59,379 nucleotides of DNA from Welwitschia mirabilis (lineage: Eukaryota; Gnetophyta; Gnetopsida; Welwitschiales), in the NCBI GenBank assembly GCA_051453625.1, contig JBOZIK010000001.1, positions 272,524,207 through 272,583,585 on the forward strand, read 5' to 3'. The position numbers and the translations under genes were made by a program. The notes below the pieces were generated by a model. It did not search any database and had not been told where the DNA came from. It saw only the letters and a program-made list of their open reading frames with translations. Of this stretch, positions 22,340 through 33,929 are shown in pieces (position 1 is the first letter of the stretch; every line of letters begins with the position of its first letter).

Positions 22340-23520
22340 GAATTAAAAATTTAACTTGAAGAACTATTATTATGGGGAGAACTTGTATTATATATAAAGA
22401 ATAAGGAAGAAATACTAAGATTATGCATTAATTATAGATAGCTAAATAAGATTATCATAAAGAATAAGTATCCACTATAAAGAATAGATGACCTTTTTGA
22501 TCAACTCAAGAAAGTAAAAGTATTCTTAATAGTTGATCGAAAATTTGAATATCACAAGTTTGAATTAAGGAAGAAGATATTTATAAAATAGCATTTAGAG
22601 CACTCTATGGGTATTATGAGTTCACTGTTATGCTTTTTAGTTTAACTAATTCCCTTGTAGTACTTATAATCTTATAAATTATGTCTTTCAGCCACATCTT
22701 GATTCCTTTGTAATAGTATTTATTAATGATGTCCTCATTTATTCCAAGACTTATGAAGAACATTAGAAACACTTAAGAATAGTCTTACAAGATTTACAGA
22801 ATCATCAATTATATGACAAAATGAAAAAAGGCTCTTTTTGGAAGAAATACATCCAATTTAGATGTCATGTAATAACTAAGAAAGGTATATTAGTGGATCA
22901 AGATAAGGTTATAGCAATCATGGAATGGACAATACCTATAAATATTACTAAGGTTAAAAGCTTTCTTACTCTTACTGGATACTATCATTGATTCATCTTT
23001 AACTTCTCTAAGATATCTTCTTCATTAATAATACTTTTAAAGAAAAATAAATGCTTCTAATAAATAGAAAAATATTAGTAATTATTTAATCTTCTTAAAG
23101 AATGCTTAACTAATGCTCTAGTTTTAATAATGCCATATGATTCAAAGACATTTTTAGTTTATATTGATGCATATGGAGAAGGTTTTCGAGTAGTGCTTAA
23201 ACAAGATAAAAAGTAATAGCTTATTGATTAAGACAACTTATAACTCATGAGAAAAATTATCCTATTCATGATCTTGAATTAGTTATAGTAATTTTTTCTT
23301 TAAAATTATGAAAGCATTATCTCTATGGCATAAAATTTTAAACTTGGATAAATCATAATAATTTAAAATACATTTCTACTAAATTAAACTTAAATCTTAG
23401 GCAAAGAAGATGGATAAAATTTTTACGTGATTTTATTCTAGAGATTTTATACCATAAAGGTAAAGGAAATAAGGTTGTAGATGCTCTAGTAGATGAGGTT
23501 ATATTAAAGTAATCATGGAA
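22340..23520 (+). pseudogene. Tekay reverse transcriptase and RNase H, broken
   Basis: RT blocks in order: LRLCINYR-stop-LNKIIIKNKYP, RIDDLFDQLKKVKVFL, ILIVDRKFEYHK (motif A Asp kept), a frameshifted YYEFTVMLF, then FVIVFINDVLIYSKTYEEH at about 22707-22760. Here the F/YxDD box is FIND (22719-22730), so the first catalytic Asp is Asn. Then come HHQLY-like and HVITKKGILVDQDKV, MEWTIP, and the tether KSFLTLTGYYH. RNase H follows with FLVYIDAYGEGFRVVL, the HDLELVIV region, and the end RQRRWIKFLRDFILEILYHKGKGN near 23400-23470. Stops and at least two frameshifts are spread over all blocks. Confidence 0.92.
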
Positions 23521-23639
23521 ATTTAAAGATAAATTCTTACCATTATGTTAGAGGAACAAAAAAAGGATGAGAAATGTTAAAAATTAAAGGACCAGTTAGA
23601 AAAATCAATAGATTTAGAGAATTTTAATATTGATCTAGA

Positions 23640-24650
23640 TGGTATTATTAGATTTAAGGGAATATTTTTATTCCTGATGTAAATAGAATTAGACATAAGC
23701 TAAAGTTTGAATTTCATAATCTACCTATAGTAGATCATCTTGAAGGGATTAAAATATCTCAAAACATGAAACAAATATTTTGATATCAGGGATGAAAAAG
23801 GATATAGCAAAATTTGTATCAAGATGCCTTAATTGTCAATAAGTTAAAGCAAAACATAGAGATCTAGAAGGATTATGTTATTCTCATGATATTCTAGAAT
23901 ATAAATGGGATGTGATTTACATGGAATTTATTGTTGAACTTCTAGAAACTTAAAGAGGTAATGACTCTATTATGGTAATAATTGATGGAGTAACTAAGTT
24001 AGCATACTTCATTCTAGTAAACTGTAATTCTAATGCCAAGGATTAGCTAAAGTACATATTTAAAATGTTGTTTAGTTGTATGATGTATCTTTATTAATTA
24101 TCTATGAGAGAGATTTAAAATTTACTTCTAAGTTTTGAAAAGAATTATAAATGAGTTTATAAACTAAGTTAAATATGAGTACTATATTTCTTCCTTAAAA
24201 AAAAAATACTCGTGCAAAAAGAGTTAATCAAATTTTAGAAGATATTATCAAAGCATGTATTATAAATAATTCCAAGATTTATGAAGACTAACCTACCATT
24301 GGTATAATTTTTATATAATAATAGTTATCTTAGTTCAATTTAAATGGCCTCATTTGAATCCTTATATGGTAGAAAGTATAGAATACCTACTTCATGAATA
24401 GAACCTAAAGAAAGATTGATGATAGGACAAAAAATGCTAGGAAAAATGGAAAGTAAAATTACGATTATTAAGAATATATTTAAACAAGTAGAGGATAGAA
24501 AAAATATGGATGCAAACCATCAAAGAAGAGACCTTGAGTTTAGAATAGATGATCATGTATTTAAAGTGTCATTAATAAAATCAATAATGAGAGGAGTTAA
24601 GAGATTAAAATTAGCTTTTTGAGTCATCAGATCATTTAAAATATTAAAAG
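23640..24650 (+). pseudogene. Tekay integrase, broken
   Basis: The N-terminal zinc region appears as GMKKDIAKFVSRCLNCQ (stop) VKAKHRDLEG, with the CxxC pair present. The catalytic core starts YKWDVIYMEFIVEL, where MEF stands for the usual Met-Asp-Phe, so the first catalytic Asp is Glu. Later come IMVIIDGVTKLAYFI and eroded versions of the SDRD and E regions near 24100-24250. The C-terminal part is an open frame at 24416-24622 (68 codons) ending in RRRDLEF-like RRDLEFRIDDHVFKVSLIKS, with one Leu codon missing after DHVF. All blocks are in the order expected after RNase H. Confidence 0.9.
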
Positions 24651-24659
24651 AGAGTTGTA

Positions 24660-24970
24660 CTTGTTGCATACAAGCTTACTATACCTCCTTGATTGTTGCA
24701 TATACATGATGTTTTCTATGTAAGTGTGATAAGAAAGTATACTGCATATTCTTCTTATGTGTTAAATTAATCTCATGTTTAAATAAAGCTAGATTATTCA
24801 ACTATAGAGAAGCCAGAAGTAGTGATAGATGAATAAGCTATTAATTTATGAAATAGGAAGATCCTTAAGTGAAGATAAAGTAGAGTAATCATAGTCTTAA
24901 TGAAGCTACTTGGAATCTAGAGGAAACAATGAAAAGTCAATAACCAAATCTTTTAAATCTCATAGCATGT
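24660..24970 (+). pseudogene. C-terminal chromodomain of Tekay integrase
   Basis: Chromodomains tether integrases of this branch to heterochromatin. VAYKLTIPP and HIHDVFYVSVI (about 24660-24730) lead into LDYSTIEKPEVVIDE (24790 on), and after a frameshift VKIK-stop-SNHSLNEATWNLEETM at 24869-24935. The stop is TAG at 24881-24883, where the aromatic-cage Trp is normal. The NHS..EATWE.EE signature is characteristic. It is what separates chromovirus-lineage gypsy elements from Athila/Tat. Confidence 0.85.
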
Positions 24971-25024
24971 AGTTAGTTGTTCTTAAGCTCTTTATGTATC
25001 TTGATTTACTAGGAGTGAATCAGT

Positions 25025-25039
25025 ATAAGTAAGGGAGGA
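25025..25039 (+). promoter_or_regulatory. Polypurine tract of Tekay element
   Basis: ATAAGTAAGGGAGGA lies immediately before the right LTR start (TGTCATATCC at 25040). It is the plus-strand DNA primer site and fixes the LTR boundary. Confidence 0.88.
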
Positions 25040-28000
25040 TGTCATATCCTATATTTTGCAAACCTTATTTACTTAAATATTAAGTATATTAAGCTTTTAG
25101 AAGAATGATTAATTATTCTTATTTAAAGGCCTTTTAAAAATAAGATTTATTTTAAATTAACCTTAATGTAATTTTTATAATTTACCATGAAAATAATAGA
25201 AGTTATGTTGAAAGGTTTTCATTAGAAAAGATATCTAAATACATAAAATGATATAATAACATTATGTGAGGAATTAAAATTACATGATAAATCTAATAAA
25301 TTTAAAATTTTAATAGGACATAATAATATATTTTACATCTTATTTATTCATTTAAATTCTTGGCAAATGTGATAGGTGTACTATATTATCAATAAACATT
25401 TTATTCCTTGTATTATATGATAGATAGATTTTATGCATTTTGTAGTAAATGAGAATTTAAATAACTACATACACTTTTATCTAAAACGAAGCATGATAAG
25501 TGGGTAGATTTAATCTACCATGGTTTTTATGTTCTTGAGATGTGTAAAGGTACTTGGTTCATAGCATACCCTTGTCTTATTCATTGAAATAGAAGAGTTC
25601 ATCCCTTATTCCATATGAAAATTTTGAAATTTGTGTATTTATTCTTTTGATACACGTCTTAGATGAACTAAACTTGCTTATAAGCCTATGAAGGAGTAAA
25701 AAAAGCTAGCATGCGAAAATGATGCATGTACTTAATGTTGTTAATTAAAGTAAGAATATACTCATACTAGCTAGGTTTATGAGACATAAATATGATCTCT
25801 TTTTGTAATTCCATGTTACTTATTATTTATTCCACTTATTAATGCTAAATCATATGATTTGATGATTTTGAGCTATGTGTCTCTTTTAAGCTATATATAG
25901 AGATCCTTTCCTCTCTTGTAAAAGGAGATAGTTTCCATTTTTTTCATATAAGTGTATTTCCTTCTTTCCTCTCTCTCTTTTTTCCATTCTCTTACTTATG
26001 GAGCTTAGAGATTAAAAGCTTGAAGCTAAAGAACTCTTGAGCTTGGATATTCATAAATCTTCAACTATCAAGGACTTACTAATTTTTCCAAGTAAGCTCT
26101 TTACTCTTATTATCCATATGATCTCTTTTCAAGATTCTAGTGGAATGATGTATTATTACATTAGGGAATTATTTGTGATTTTTATGTAATTATGTTATAA
26201 AATATTAATCCCTCCCATTAGTTCTCACCAAGATAATAGGAAGATATGAAAGGTCTCTTGTGCTTGGTAATGGAGGTTATTAATGGATGATTATGGATAA
26301 GTTACTAGGGGATTCACTATTGGGGGAAAAAAATAAATTTGGGTACCCATGTTTATTTTAATATTATATTTTATTTATTATGAATTAGGTCCATATTAGG
26401 GGCAAAGTCTGATCCTTAAAAATCTCTTTAAGTTAGTACTCTTTTATGGAAATCCTAAGGCTCATAGTAAATGGTTCTTTTGGAATTGATTATATGTTTC
26501 TTTCTACAATGACTTAAATTAGTAACTTAGTTAAGATATTCTGTAAATAATTAGTTAGTATATCCATTATTTTACTAATTTAATTTATTGCTTAACTAGT
26601 TGCATTATCATACTTTTTATGGCGAAAATTAAATTTCTAGAATATAGGCATAGGATAAAAATATCATAACTTATTAATTAGTAGGTATAAATTCATGAAA
26701 TTTTTCCTATAATTCTACAATTCTATTATGAATGTAAAAATGTAAAAATATAAAAATAGTAATTTTTATGATGGGCAATTATTTAAAAACAAATTGTTTG
26801 TTATAATATGTTATAAACCAAAAATTTATGTAACTATCTATTAAGAAATCTATAAACTTGAGCATCGTAAGTTATAGGAAATTGAATGAGATTTCCAAAA
26901 CATCATGAATCATTTCAAAACTCAAAAATATTTTAAAAGTAATATTCATTTTAGTGTAGTGTCGTAGGACTATAAGTTTAGAAAATTTGACAATCTTTAA
27001 CCTTAAATGATATAATATTTTTAGAATCTTAAGATAGTTCAAGTTAGATTATGAGGATCCTATTATGTGTCTAGTTTCCAAAAATCTAATGTAATTTATT
27101 TTTACATCATAATTAATTAATTATTAATTTTTTGACTATGATATTACCTTAGAGCCCAAAAATATTATTATAAATGTTCTAAATTATAGAAAATTATCAC
27201 ATAAAATATTATAGGGAATTTTATCATATAAGATATGTTTCTATCACTAATTTTAAGTTAAATTACTTATAAATAGTATTTTATTTATTGAACTACCTCT
27301 TTTAGTTTTTCCTTTATCTTACTTTAAATATTTTCACCTTAGTAGTTTAAGTAATGTAAATGGTCTTTAGCTTATCACTTGTAATTGACTTATAATATAG
27401 CCCTATAATCTTGGATAAAAATTTATATCTTAACAATTATGCTTGAGCTATACTTTCTTTTGTTTTTCTTCTTTACACTAATTCATGGGGATTGTACCAA
27501 TCCATGAATATTATCATATTAGCATGAAAGAATGTTTTTAGGATTAACATAGCTCTAGGTATGTTTTAGTTTCTTTAAATACATTGTTAAGATATGATGT
27601 GATACATTTTAAATACTTTTATTATTGAAAGAAAAAAATAATAATGATTTTACTTAGATAAGAAAGAAAAGAATATTTAATTTATCTATATTTTCATTAT
27701 TGTAATCTTAAATATAGAGATGTTCTTATATGCTTTTTTTTTAAATGGTCATTTCTATAAAATAAACCTAATGATTATTAGATTTATTATAACTAGGTAA
27801 ATACTACATGAAATATGCATATTAATTAAATTTTCATGCATGAATTTTTATCATGTATTCATTAAGTAGATCTAAATTAATATAATTCTAATAATATTCA
27901 TCTCCACATCTGAATTTCATCACCAAGGGGGGTGCATTGTATGTTTTTCTAATAATAACCTTCTGAAAGTGGATTTAATCATCACTCTCATGTCCTACCT

Positions 28001-28632
28001 ATCCTAACTTAATATCTTGATCACTTGGCATTAATGGATTATATTGCATCATCCAAAGATGCTTTAAGGAAATAAGGGTTATTTTTAAACATTCATTCAT
28101 CTTACAAACTTCTTGTCACCTATATTAGAGGTATATCAAGATGAACTAACAACCTATGGAATTGAATCCAACCACATTTATATAGTTTAAAACCTAAAGT
28201 AAAATTAACTTGCATCTAGAGGGTGATTAAATATCAACTTGGAATTCCATTAATTGGAGTTACAATCTCTTATTACTTTGGTTAAGTATTATCCTTAAAC
28301 TTATCCATGTATGTTTATAACAAGTTTACATCTCCTTAATTACTCACAAGATACCTTTTATATGATAAACAACTAGGAAGAAATAGAGAACACAAATTTA
28401 TGACATCACTATTGCTTGTAAATTAAAATACTCTAGAAATTAAGTATAGTTAAATATATAATATTAATATAACTTGTTTTCCTTAGAATATAAAAATGAT
28501 AATAAAAGAATAAGTAAAATTTGATCCTAGATTTCACTATGTCTATTAGATAATAATATTAAACAAGGAAGGAACAAAATAGGAGGGAAAAATATAGTGC
28601 TTAATTAGGATAAAAGAAGAGAGGGTATCATA
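25040..28632 (+). repeat. Right LTR of Tekay element (3,593 bp), shared with next internal copy
   Basis: Starts TGTCATATCCT at 25040 and ends GGGTATCATA at 28632, matching GGGTGTTACA of the left copy, so the CA end has become TA. It keeps TATATATA at 25892-25899. It is followed after 3 bases by a primer-binding site and gag sequence, not by host DNA. It therefore serves as the 3' LTR of one unit and the 5' LTR of another. Confidence 0.93.
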
Positions 28633-28635
28633 AAT

Positions 28636-28647
28636 TGGTATTAGAGC
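28636..28647 (+). promoter_or_regulatory. Primer-binding site of second Tekay unit (one mismatch)
   Basis: TGGTATTAGAGC has the same spacing from the LTR end as the first unit's TGGTATCAGAGC. The single difference is a C-to-T change. Confidence 0.85.
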
Positions 28648-29814
28648 TATAGATTAACTTAAATGATACTTATGTTAAGCACTTACAAATTTATAAGAAT
28701 AAAAATTCAACTACATTTTTAACAACCTTTCTGCTTTATAATCATAAAGTTAGTCATAACCATAATAACCTTAATTCTTAAGAGATATAAAGTTAGTTCT
28801 TTCCATAATAATATTAAACCATGAGTAAAATTAATTATATTCTTGAAATACTAGATTCCAAGATAACTCTAACTCCTACATTAGCATGAATTTAATCCTA
28901 TCTTTTAATAGTTATTAATTTCATTATACATAAAATTTTCTTAGTTTCTAAATATATACCAAATTACACTGATGTTAATTCTAATGATTATAAAGATTAT
29001 ACTAATGATAATCTTAGAACCTTAATAAACCCAACCCCTAGATGATCATTATGTTAATAATATCTATAATAATTCTAAATCCCTAAATAAACTAAGAAGG
29101 CTGATGAATTCAAACCGTTAAAGACTCTATTACACTATAGTTATAAATAATAATTACATAGAAGAGTTAAAAGTATCTTAAGAATTTAGGATAATGACCT
29201 TATATGATTCCTTAAATAGCTTAACATTTTACAAGAAATATAAATATTTAAATAATACCTTATCATTAGATATTCTTAAAAATAATTAAAACTCTAACCA
29301 AGTTATTCATCCCAAATTATATAATCACATAACTTTAAATGAAACCCCATATTCATAACCTATGAACCTTATCTATTGAAAATAAAGAAAGGAGATAAAA
29401 ATGATTATGTACTTTAAGACATAAATAAGGATCTATTACCTCATAATAATAAATATCTCGTTCTTGAGATTATAAAAAAATTTCTAAGTTTAACCTTTAA
29501 TAATATCTATCTTATTTCCAAATGTAATCTTACAAAAATTTCATCTTATTTTATATGTCTTCTCATCATCAATTAAATCTTGAGGCTAGGTAAATTACAC
29601 TAAGTAATAAACATTAGGAGAATTTAAAAGAGAGTTAGTAACCTAATGATGAAAATGAACCTTCATTTAATCTTAATCCAAAAGAATCAATGAATACTTT
29701 CATGTAGTTCCTATTACAAATAGTACATCAAGGTCAAAACCCACTAGTAAATAATGGTATCAATTAAACTAAGGAAGAGGTAAGAGGAAATTAATTCAAA
29801 TGTTTATTAAGATA

Positions 29815-30640
29815 ATTCCACCTATAGGAAGTTCAGATCCTTTCAAAGTAGAAGCATAGAGTGATATTGAAAAGGTTATAGATACCTTACGATGTAAGGA
29901 ATATGAAAAAAGTTTTTTTAGCTATTTACATATCATAAAGAGAAGCTAATTTATAGTGGAAAATGAAATGACCAAGTTAGAAGATTTAGAACTTTTATAA
30001 AGAAAATTTGAGAATATCTTTAAGGAGAGGTATACTATCAAGTTTTATAATTACCAAGACGTTATAGAATTGTACAATCTAAGACAAGCTTATAATATGA
30101 TCATAGCATCTCATGACTGTGAAGTTATAGAATTACTAAGATATGTATCATATATGCTTCTAAATGAAGAAGCTAAAGAAAATCTCTTTATTGATAGTCT
30201 TCTTCCTTCTGTTGCCACTAAAGTATCCATGTTTTAAGCCAAAAGTCTAATACAGGCTATATAAAAGTCAAAAATATTAGAATAAAACTAGTAGAGATAA
30301 TAAGAAATTAAGAAAAGAATTCCTCAATGGGGGCATATCTTGAAAGGACGTAATTACAAATGTCTTATCAAAGTAAAAATTATCACTTCAACAAAAATAA
30401 TGTTATTAGTAGTAATAGTAGAAACAAGAATTTTAATCAACCAAAGTAGACTCTATTTAAAAGAAATTAGAATATTCATAGTCAAAGCTATGTAAGTGAT
30501 CCATCTTAGAGATTCAAACTCTAGTAAAATCCTAGTCAATATCAGTACTAAAACTAGTATAATGGATATGAATGCTATAATTATAAAGAAAATCATAGTG
30601 TAAGAGAATGTTCATTATGTATAAGAGAGCTTTTGCAGAA
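29815..30640 (+). pseudogene. Second Tekay gag, broken
   Basis: Blocks match the first gag: KVEA-stop-SDIEKVIDTLRC, a damaged ML.EANL.W, FENIFKERYTIKFYNYQD, IELLRYVSYMLLNEEAKENLFIDSLLPS, and KVSMF-stop-AKSLIQA. Both in-frame stops found in copy one (TAG at 29857-29859, TAA at 30235-30237) are here too. The zinc knuckle at 30573-30611 reads CYNYKENHSVREC: first and last Cys and the His are kept, the second Cys is Tyr. The Cys-His spacing is one residue shorter than the usual CX2CX4HX4C in both copies. Confidence 0.85.
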
Positions 30641-30719
30641 ATAATCAAAAAAGACTTATGGATCAAAAAGTACTCCTTAATTAATAAGATGACTTCAATT
30701 AGTAGTAGATAATTAAAGG

Positions 30720-30960
30720 GTGTGATTTTAGAGCTCTATCATATAAGGTAAGGCTTTACTTAATCATAAAAAAATGATTATTTTATTTGATTTTGAATAA
30801 ACACATTGATCTATATCTCCTAGAATTATTATAAGATAAAAATTATGTTGTGCTCTAATTGAGGGATGCATAGAGTTGGCAAATGTATATTAATCAATGA
30901 GTCTAAAACTTTACTTTAGACATAAGAAAGATTTTTGGATATAAATGACTATTATTAAAT
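30720..30960 (+). pseudogene. Second Tekay protease remnant
   Basis: Corresponds to 21740-21982. The catalytic Asp is present (GAT 30789-30791) in LFDFE, but the invariant Gly after it is Glu, a stop follows, and then TH is legible. It is inactivated independently of the first copy, whose lesion is Asp to Asn. Confidence 0.75.
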
Positions 30961-31389
30961 TATAAAAATACAAAATTATTATTGGTATGAATTTCTTAAT
31001 GTAGGATAGAGCAGTTATAAATTGTGAAAAGCATCAAGTAGAAATGATGAACCATGGCTAAAGACAAATCTTTTAAGGTCATTATAAATCAGAAGTAAAG
31101 AATTTAATTAATGTAAAGTATATGAAAAAAATTAAGTGGAAATCATTAGTTTATATACTATACCTAAAATCAAGTAGCTTAAATGAAGGAGGAACCTTAG
31201 TAAAGAATATACTAGTAGTCCAAGAATGTTTTAATGTACCTAAAAAAAAATACCTATGAATGTCACCACTTCGAGAAATTGATTTTTCCATTTGAATTAA
31301 TCCTAGGAAGTTAACCAATTTCTAAGGCACCATATAGAATGTCTCCTAGAGGAAATAAAATAATTGAAAAATGAGCTTAAATAAATCTT

Positions 31390-32440
31390 TAAAAAAGGCT
31401 TCATTTATCCTAGTGTATCATCATGAGGAGAACATATATTATTTGTAAAAAAAAAAAAGAAAGAGGGTGAAACACTAAGATCATACGACAGCTAAATAAG
31501 GTTACCATAAAAAATAAGTATCCACTATTAAGAATAGATAACCTTTTTAATTAATTTAAGGATGCTAAGATATTCTTAAAAGTTGATCTAAAATTTAGAT
31601 ATCATCAAGTAAAAATTAAGAAAGCAAATATTCATAAAATAGCATTTAGACCCTACTATGAGCATTATTAGTTCACTATTATGCTATTTAACTTAATGAA
31701 TTTCCTTATAATAGTTATGATTCTTATGAATTACATCTTTTAATCACATATTTATTTATTATGATAGTATTTATTAATGATATCCTCATCCTCATTTAGT
31801 TTAAAACTTATGAAGACCATGAGAAATACTTGAAAATAGTATTACAAACTTTATTAAATCATTAATTATATGCCAACATAAAAAAATGAAATCATCAATT
31901 ATATGCCAACATAGAAAAATTCTCCTTTTGAAAGAAATCCATTCAATTTCTAGGTTATGTAATATCCAAGGAAGGTATGTTAATAGATCAAGATAAAGTT
32001 AAAGCGATCATGGAATGGTTAAAACCTAAAAATATTACTAAGGTTAGAAGCTTTCTTAGTCTTATTAGGTACTATCGTTAATTCATCTTTAAGTTCTATA
32101 AGGTATCTTCTTCATTAACAAGCCTTTTAAGGAAAAATAAAGACTTCCAATGGACAAAACAATGTTAGTAATCATTTGATCATTTTTTACTTAACTAGTT
32201 CTCTACTCTTACTAATACCAAATGATTTAAAGACCTTTTTAATTTACACTGATTCATCTAGAGAAGGTCTTAGAGTAGGTTTTATTTAAAGGAAAATTTA
32301 ATAGCTTATGAGCTAAGACAAATTAAAACTCATAAGAGAAATTATCCTATCCATGAACTTGAATTAGTTGTAGTAATTTTTTCTTTAAAATTGTAAAACA
32401 TCAATATCTTATATTTTTAAAGTTTTAAAATTTATTTCAT
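31390..32440 (+). pseudogene. Second Tekay reverse transcriptase and start of RNase H
   Basis: Blocks: RQLNKVTIKNKYPLLRIDNLF, AKIFLKVDLKFRYHQVKIKK, IAFRPYYEHY-stop-FTIMLFNL, then IVFINDILI with FIND at 31770-31781, the same Asp-to-Asn change as copy one. Next come FKTYEDHEKYLKIVLQTL, a 33-bp duplication, LGYVISKEGMLIDQDKVKAIMEWLKP, and KVRSFLSLIRYYR. RNase H begins FLIYTDSSREGL, then KRNYPIHELELVVVIFSLKL, and similarity then ends. Confidence 0.92.
31856..31921 (+). repeat. 33-bp tandem duplication inside second RT
   Basis: AAATCATTAATTATATGCCA... at 31856 is repeated from 31889 with a few substitutions. The unit is eleven codons long, so the frame is kept. The first copy of the element lacks it. 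Confidence 0.85.
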
Positions 32441-33895
32441 TAAGTTATTTTTCTATTATTTGGAAACTTTTTAAGTTTTATCATAGATGAGTTTTAAGAA
32501 GTTATTTTTTTTGGTTTAAAAAGTTTGGAATTATACCCTACCTTATTTAAGAGGTTTTTTTAAAATAATTATAGTCTAATTCTATATATATTTTAAGGTT
32601 GTTAGCTTATTTTTATTATTCTTTTCTTTTTTAACTTGCCATCCTATTTTAAAGTATCAATATATGTAATTTTATTACGTCATTTTATTTTTTTAAGACA
32701 TTAGCTTTCATATAAGTAATTAGTCTAAAAAGAAATCTCTCTTTCCATTGCATTATCAAACTATTACTTACATAAAAAGAATAGATTGGCTCAAAATTAT
32801 GTGTACTATTGAACCTACTCCTACTTATTATTCTAGTTGTCTATCTTGATGACATCACAGTACATGTAGATGTAGTAATTATGCTTTAAATTTCCAAAAA
32901 TAGTTGGAAAAGTTCAAAATTTTAAATATTAATAGATTTTTTATGTTATTAACTAATCTTATGAAATCTTATAAGAGTATCTTAATATTTAAAATCAAAC
33001 CTTATTAGCTAAAAATAAAAAGAAATTACAAGATTAGAATACTTACTTAACCTTTTTTTACTTGATCAAAACTATATTGACTTGGCTATACCTCAAGGAT
33101 GATAACTATAATAAGTTTTTTAAAAGTTTTAAAATTAAATGTTAATGAAATCTAGGATTTTTCTTAACTACTTTTCAACAATTATTTGATCTATAGTGTA
33201 GATGATAGATTTAATTTTATAAAATATTATTTTTTATTAATCTTTAAGATAAACTTTTTGGATTTTAACTTATTTTATCAAAATGAAACTTTTATTTCCA
33301 TTGAATAAACTCTATCTCATAATTATATTTTGTAAAAAATAAAAATATCATAATTATCTATCAAAAAAATTACTCTCATAGAAATAAACCTCTTCTACTT
33401 ATTTATTTAAAAAAATCTACGTCTTGATGCTTACTTAATTAAATTTTATAATAGTAATTAGGATATAATAGGATAAGATTATTAATACATGATTTAAGAA
33501 TTCATTTACAAAGGCTTATTAGATTCTCATATTACTCAAGTAATTAATAAGATATACTCATCTTATCACTACTTAAAACTCAATTACCTTACTTAATATA
33601 TCACTTAAAATTTTAGTAAAACATTTATCTTTAATATTTAAGTTATTCTAATATGATATTATTGATAATGAACATTCTCGTTTACTGAAAGACAGACATG
33701 CTTAACTGCATGATTTCTACACAAAAGGGAATGTAATGCATAAAAATTTTGATCATGATGTGGTATTAATATTAATTATGTAAATGTATATTACAAAATT
33801 TAGTGGAAGTTTACTTTATATTGTATATAAAAGATAATGTTTAACTAGAATTTTTTTCATCTTAGTAGTCGTTCATTGAAAAATATTAAAGGACA
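32441..33895. other. Unassigned AT-rich sequence between truncated Tekay and LINE
   Basis: No family is recognised. A single conceptual run VVYLDDIT near 32840-32865 looks RT-like, but it has no supporting blocks around it. The first few dozen bases after 32440 may still be eroded RNase H. Confidence 0.4.
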
Positions 33896-33929
33896 TATTA
33901 AGGCTAAACATAAAATTTCAAAGATATCT

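Larger units (their letters stand above)
16030..28632 (+). mobile_element. Complete Tekay-type Ty3/gypsy chromovirus-lineage retrotransposon, dead
   Basis: Two LTRs (16030-19612 and 25040-28632) flank a 5.4-kb internal region in standard order: tRNA-iMet primer-binding site, gag, protease, RT-RNase H, integrase, C-terminal chromodomain, polypurine tract. The chromodomain and the primer site TGGTATCAGAGC place it with the Tekay/Del branch. Element length is 12,603 bp, more than half of it LTR. Every domain carries stops, frameshifts or lost catalytic residues, and the LTRs differ at many sites, so the insertion is old. The likely 5-bp target duplication is GTAGA at 16025-16029. No right-hand copy exists because another internal region follows the right LTR. 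Confidence 0.92.
28633..32440 (+). mobile_element. Second Tekay internal region, truncated in RNase H
   Basis: Parallels 19613-23350 of the first unit from the primer site through gag, protease, RT and the first part of RNase H, then loses similarity at about 32400-32440. Integrase, chromodomain, polypurine tract and 3' LTR are missing. The two copies look about as diverged from each other as the two LTRs are. The most economical explanations are an unequal exchange between two neighbouring elements, or insertion of one element into the LTR of another followed by loss of the outer parts. Confidence 0.9.

Noticed and set aside
32835-32870. VVYLDDIT reading on the plus strand, resembling a reverse transcriptase active-site box
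   Set aside because: No other RT block is readable within several hundred bases on the same strand, and the run is short. Chance similarity or an unrecoverable remnant.
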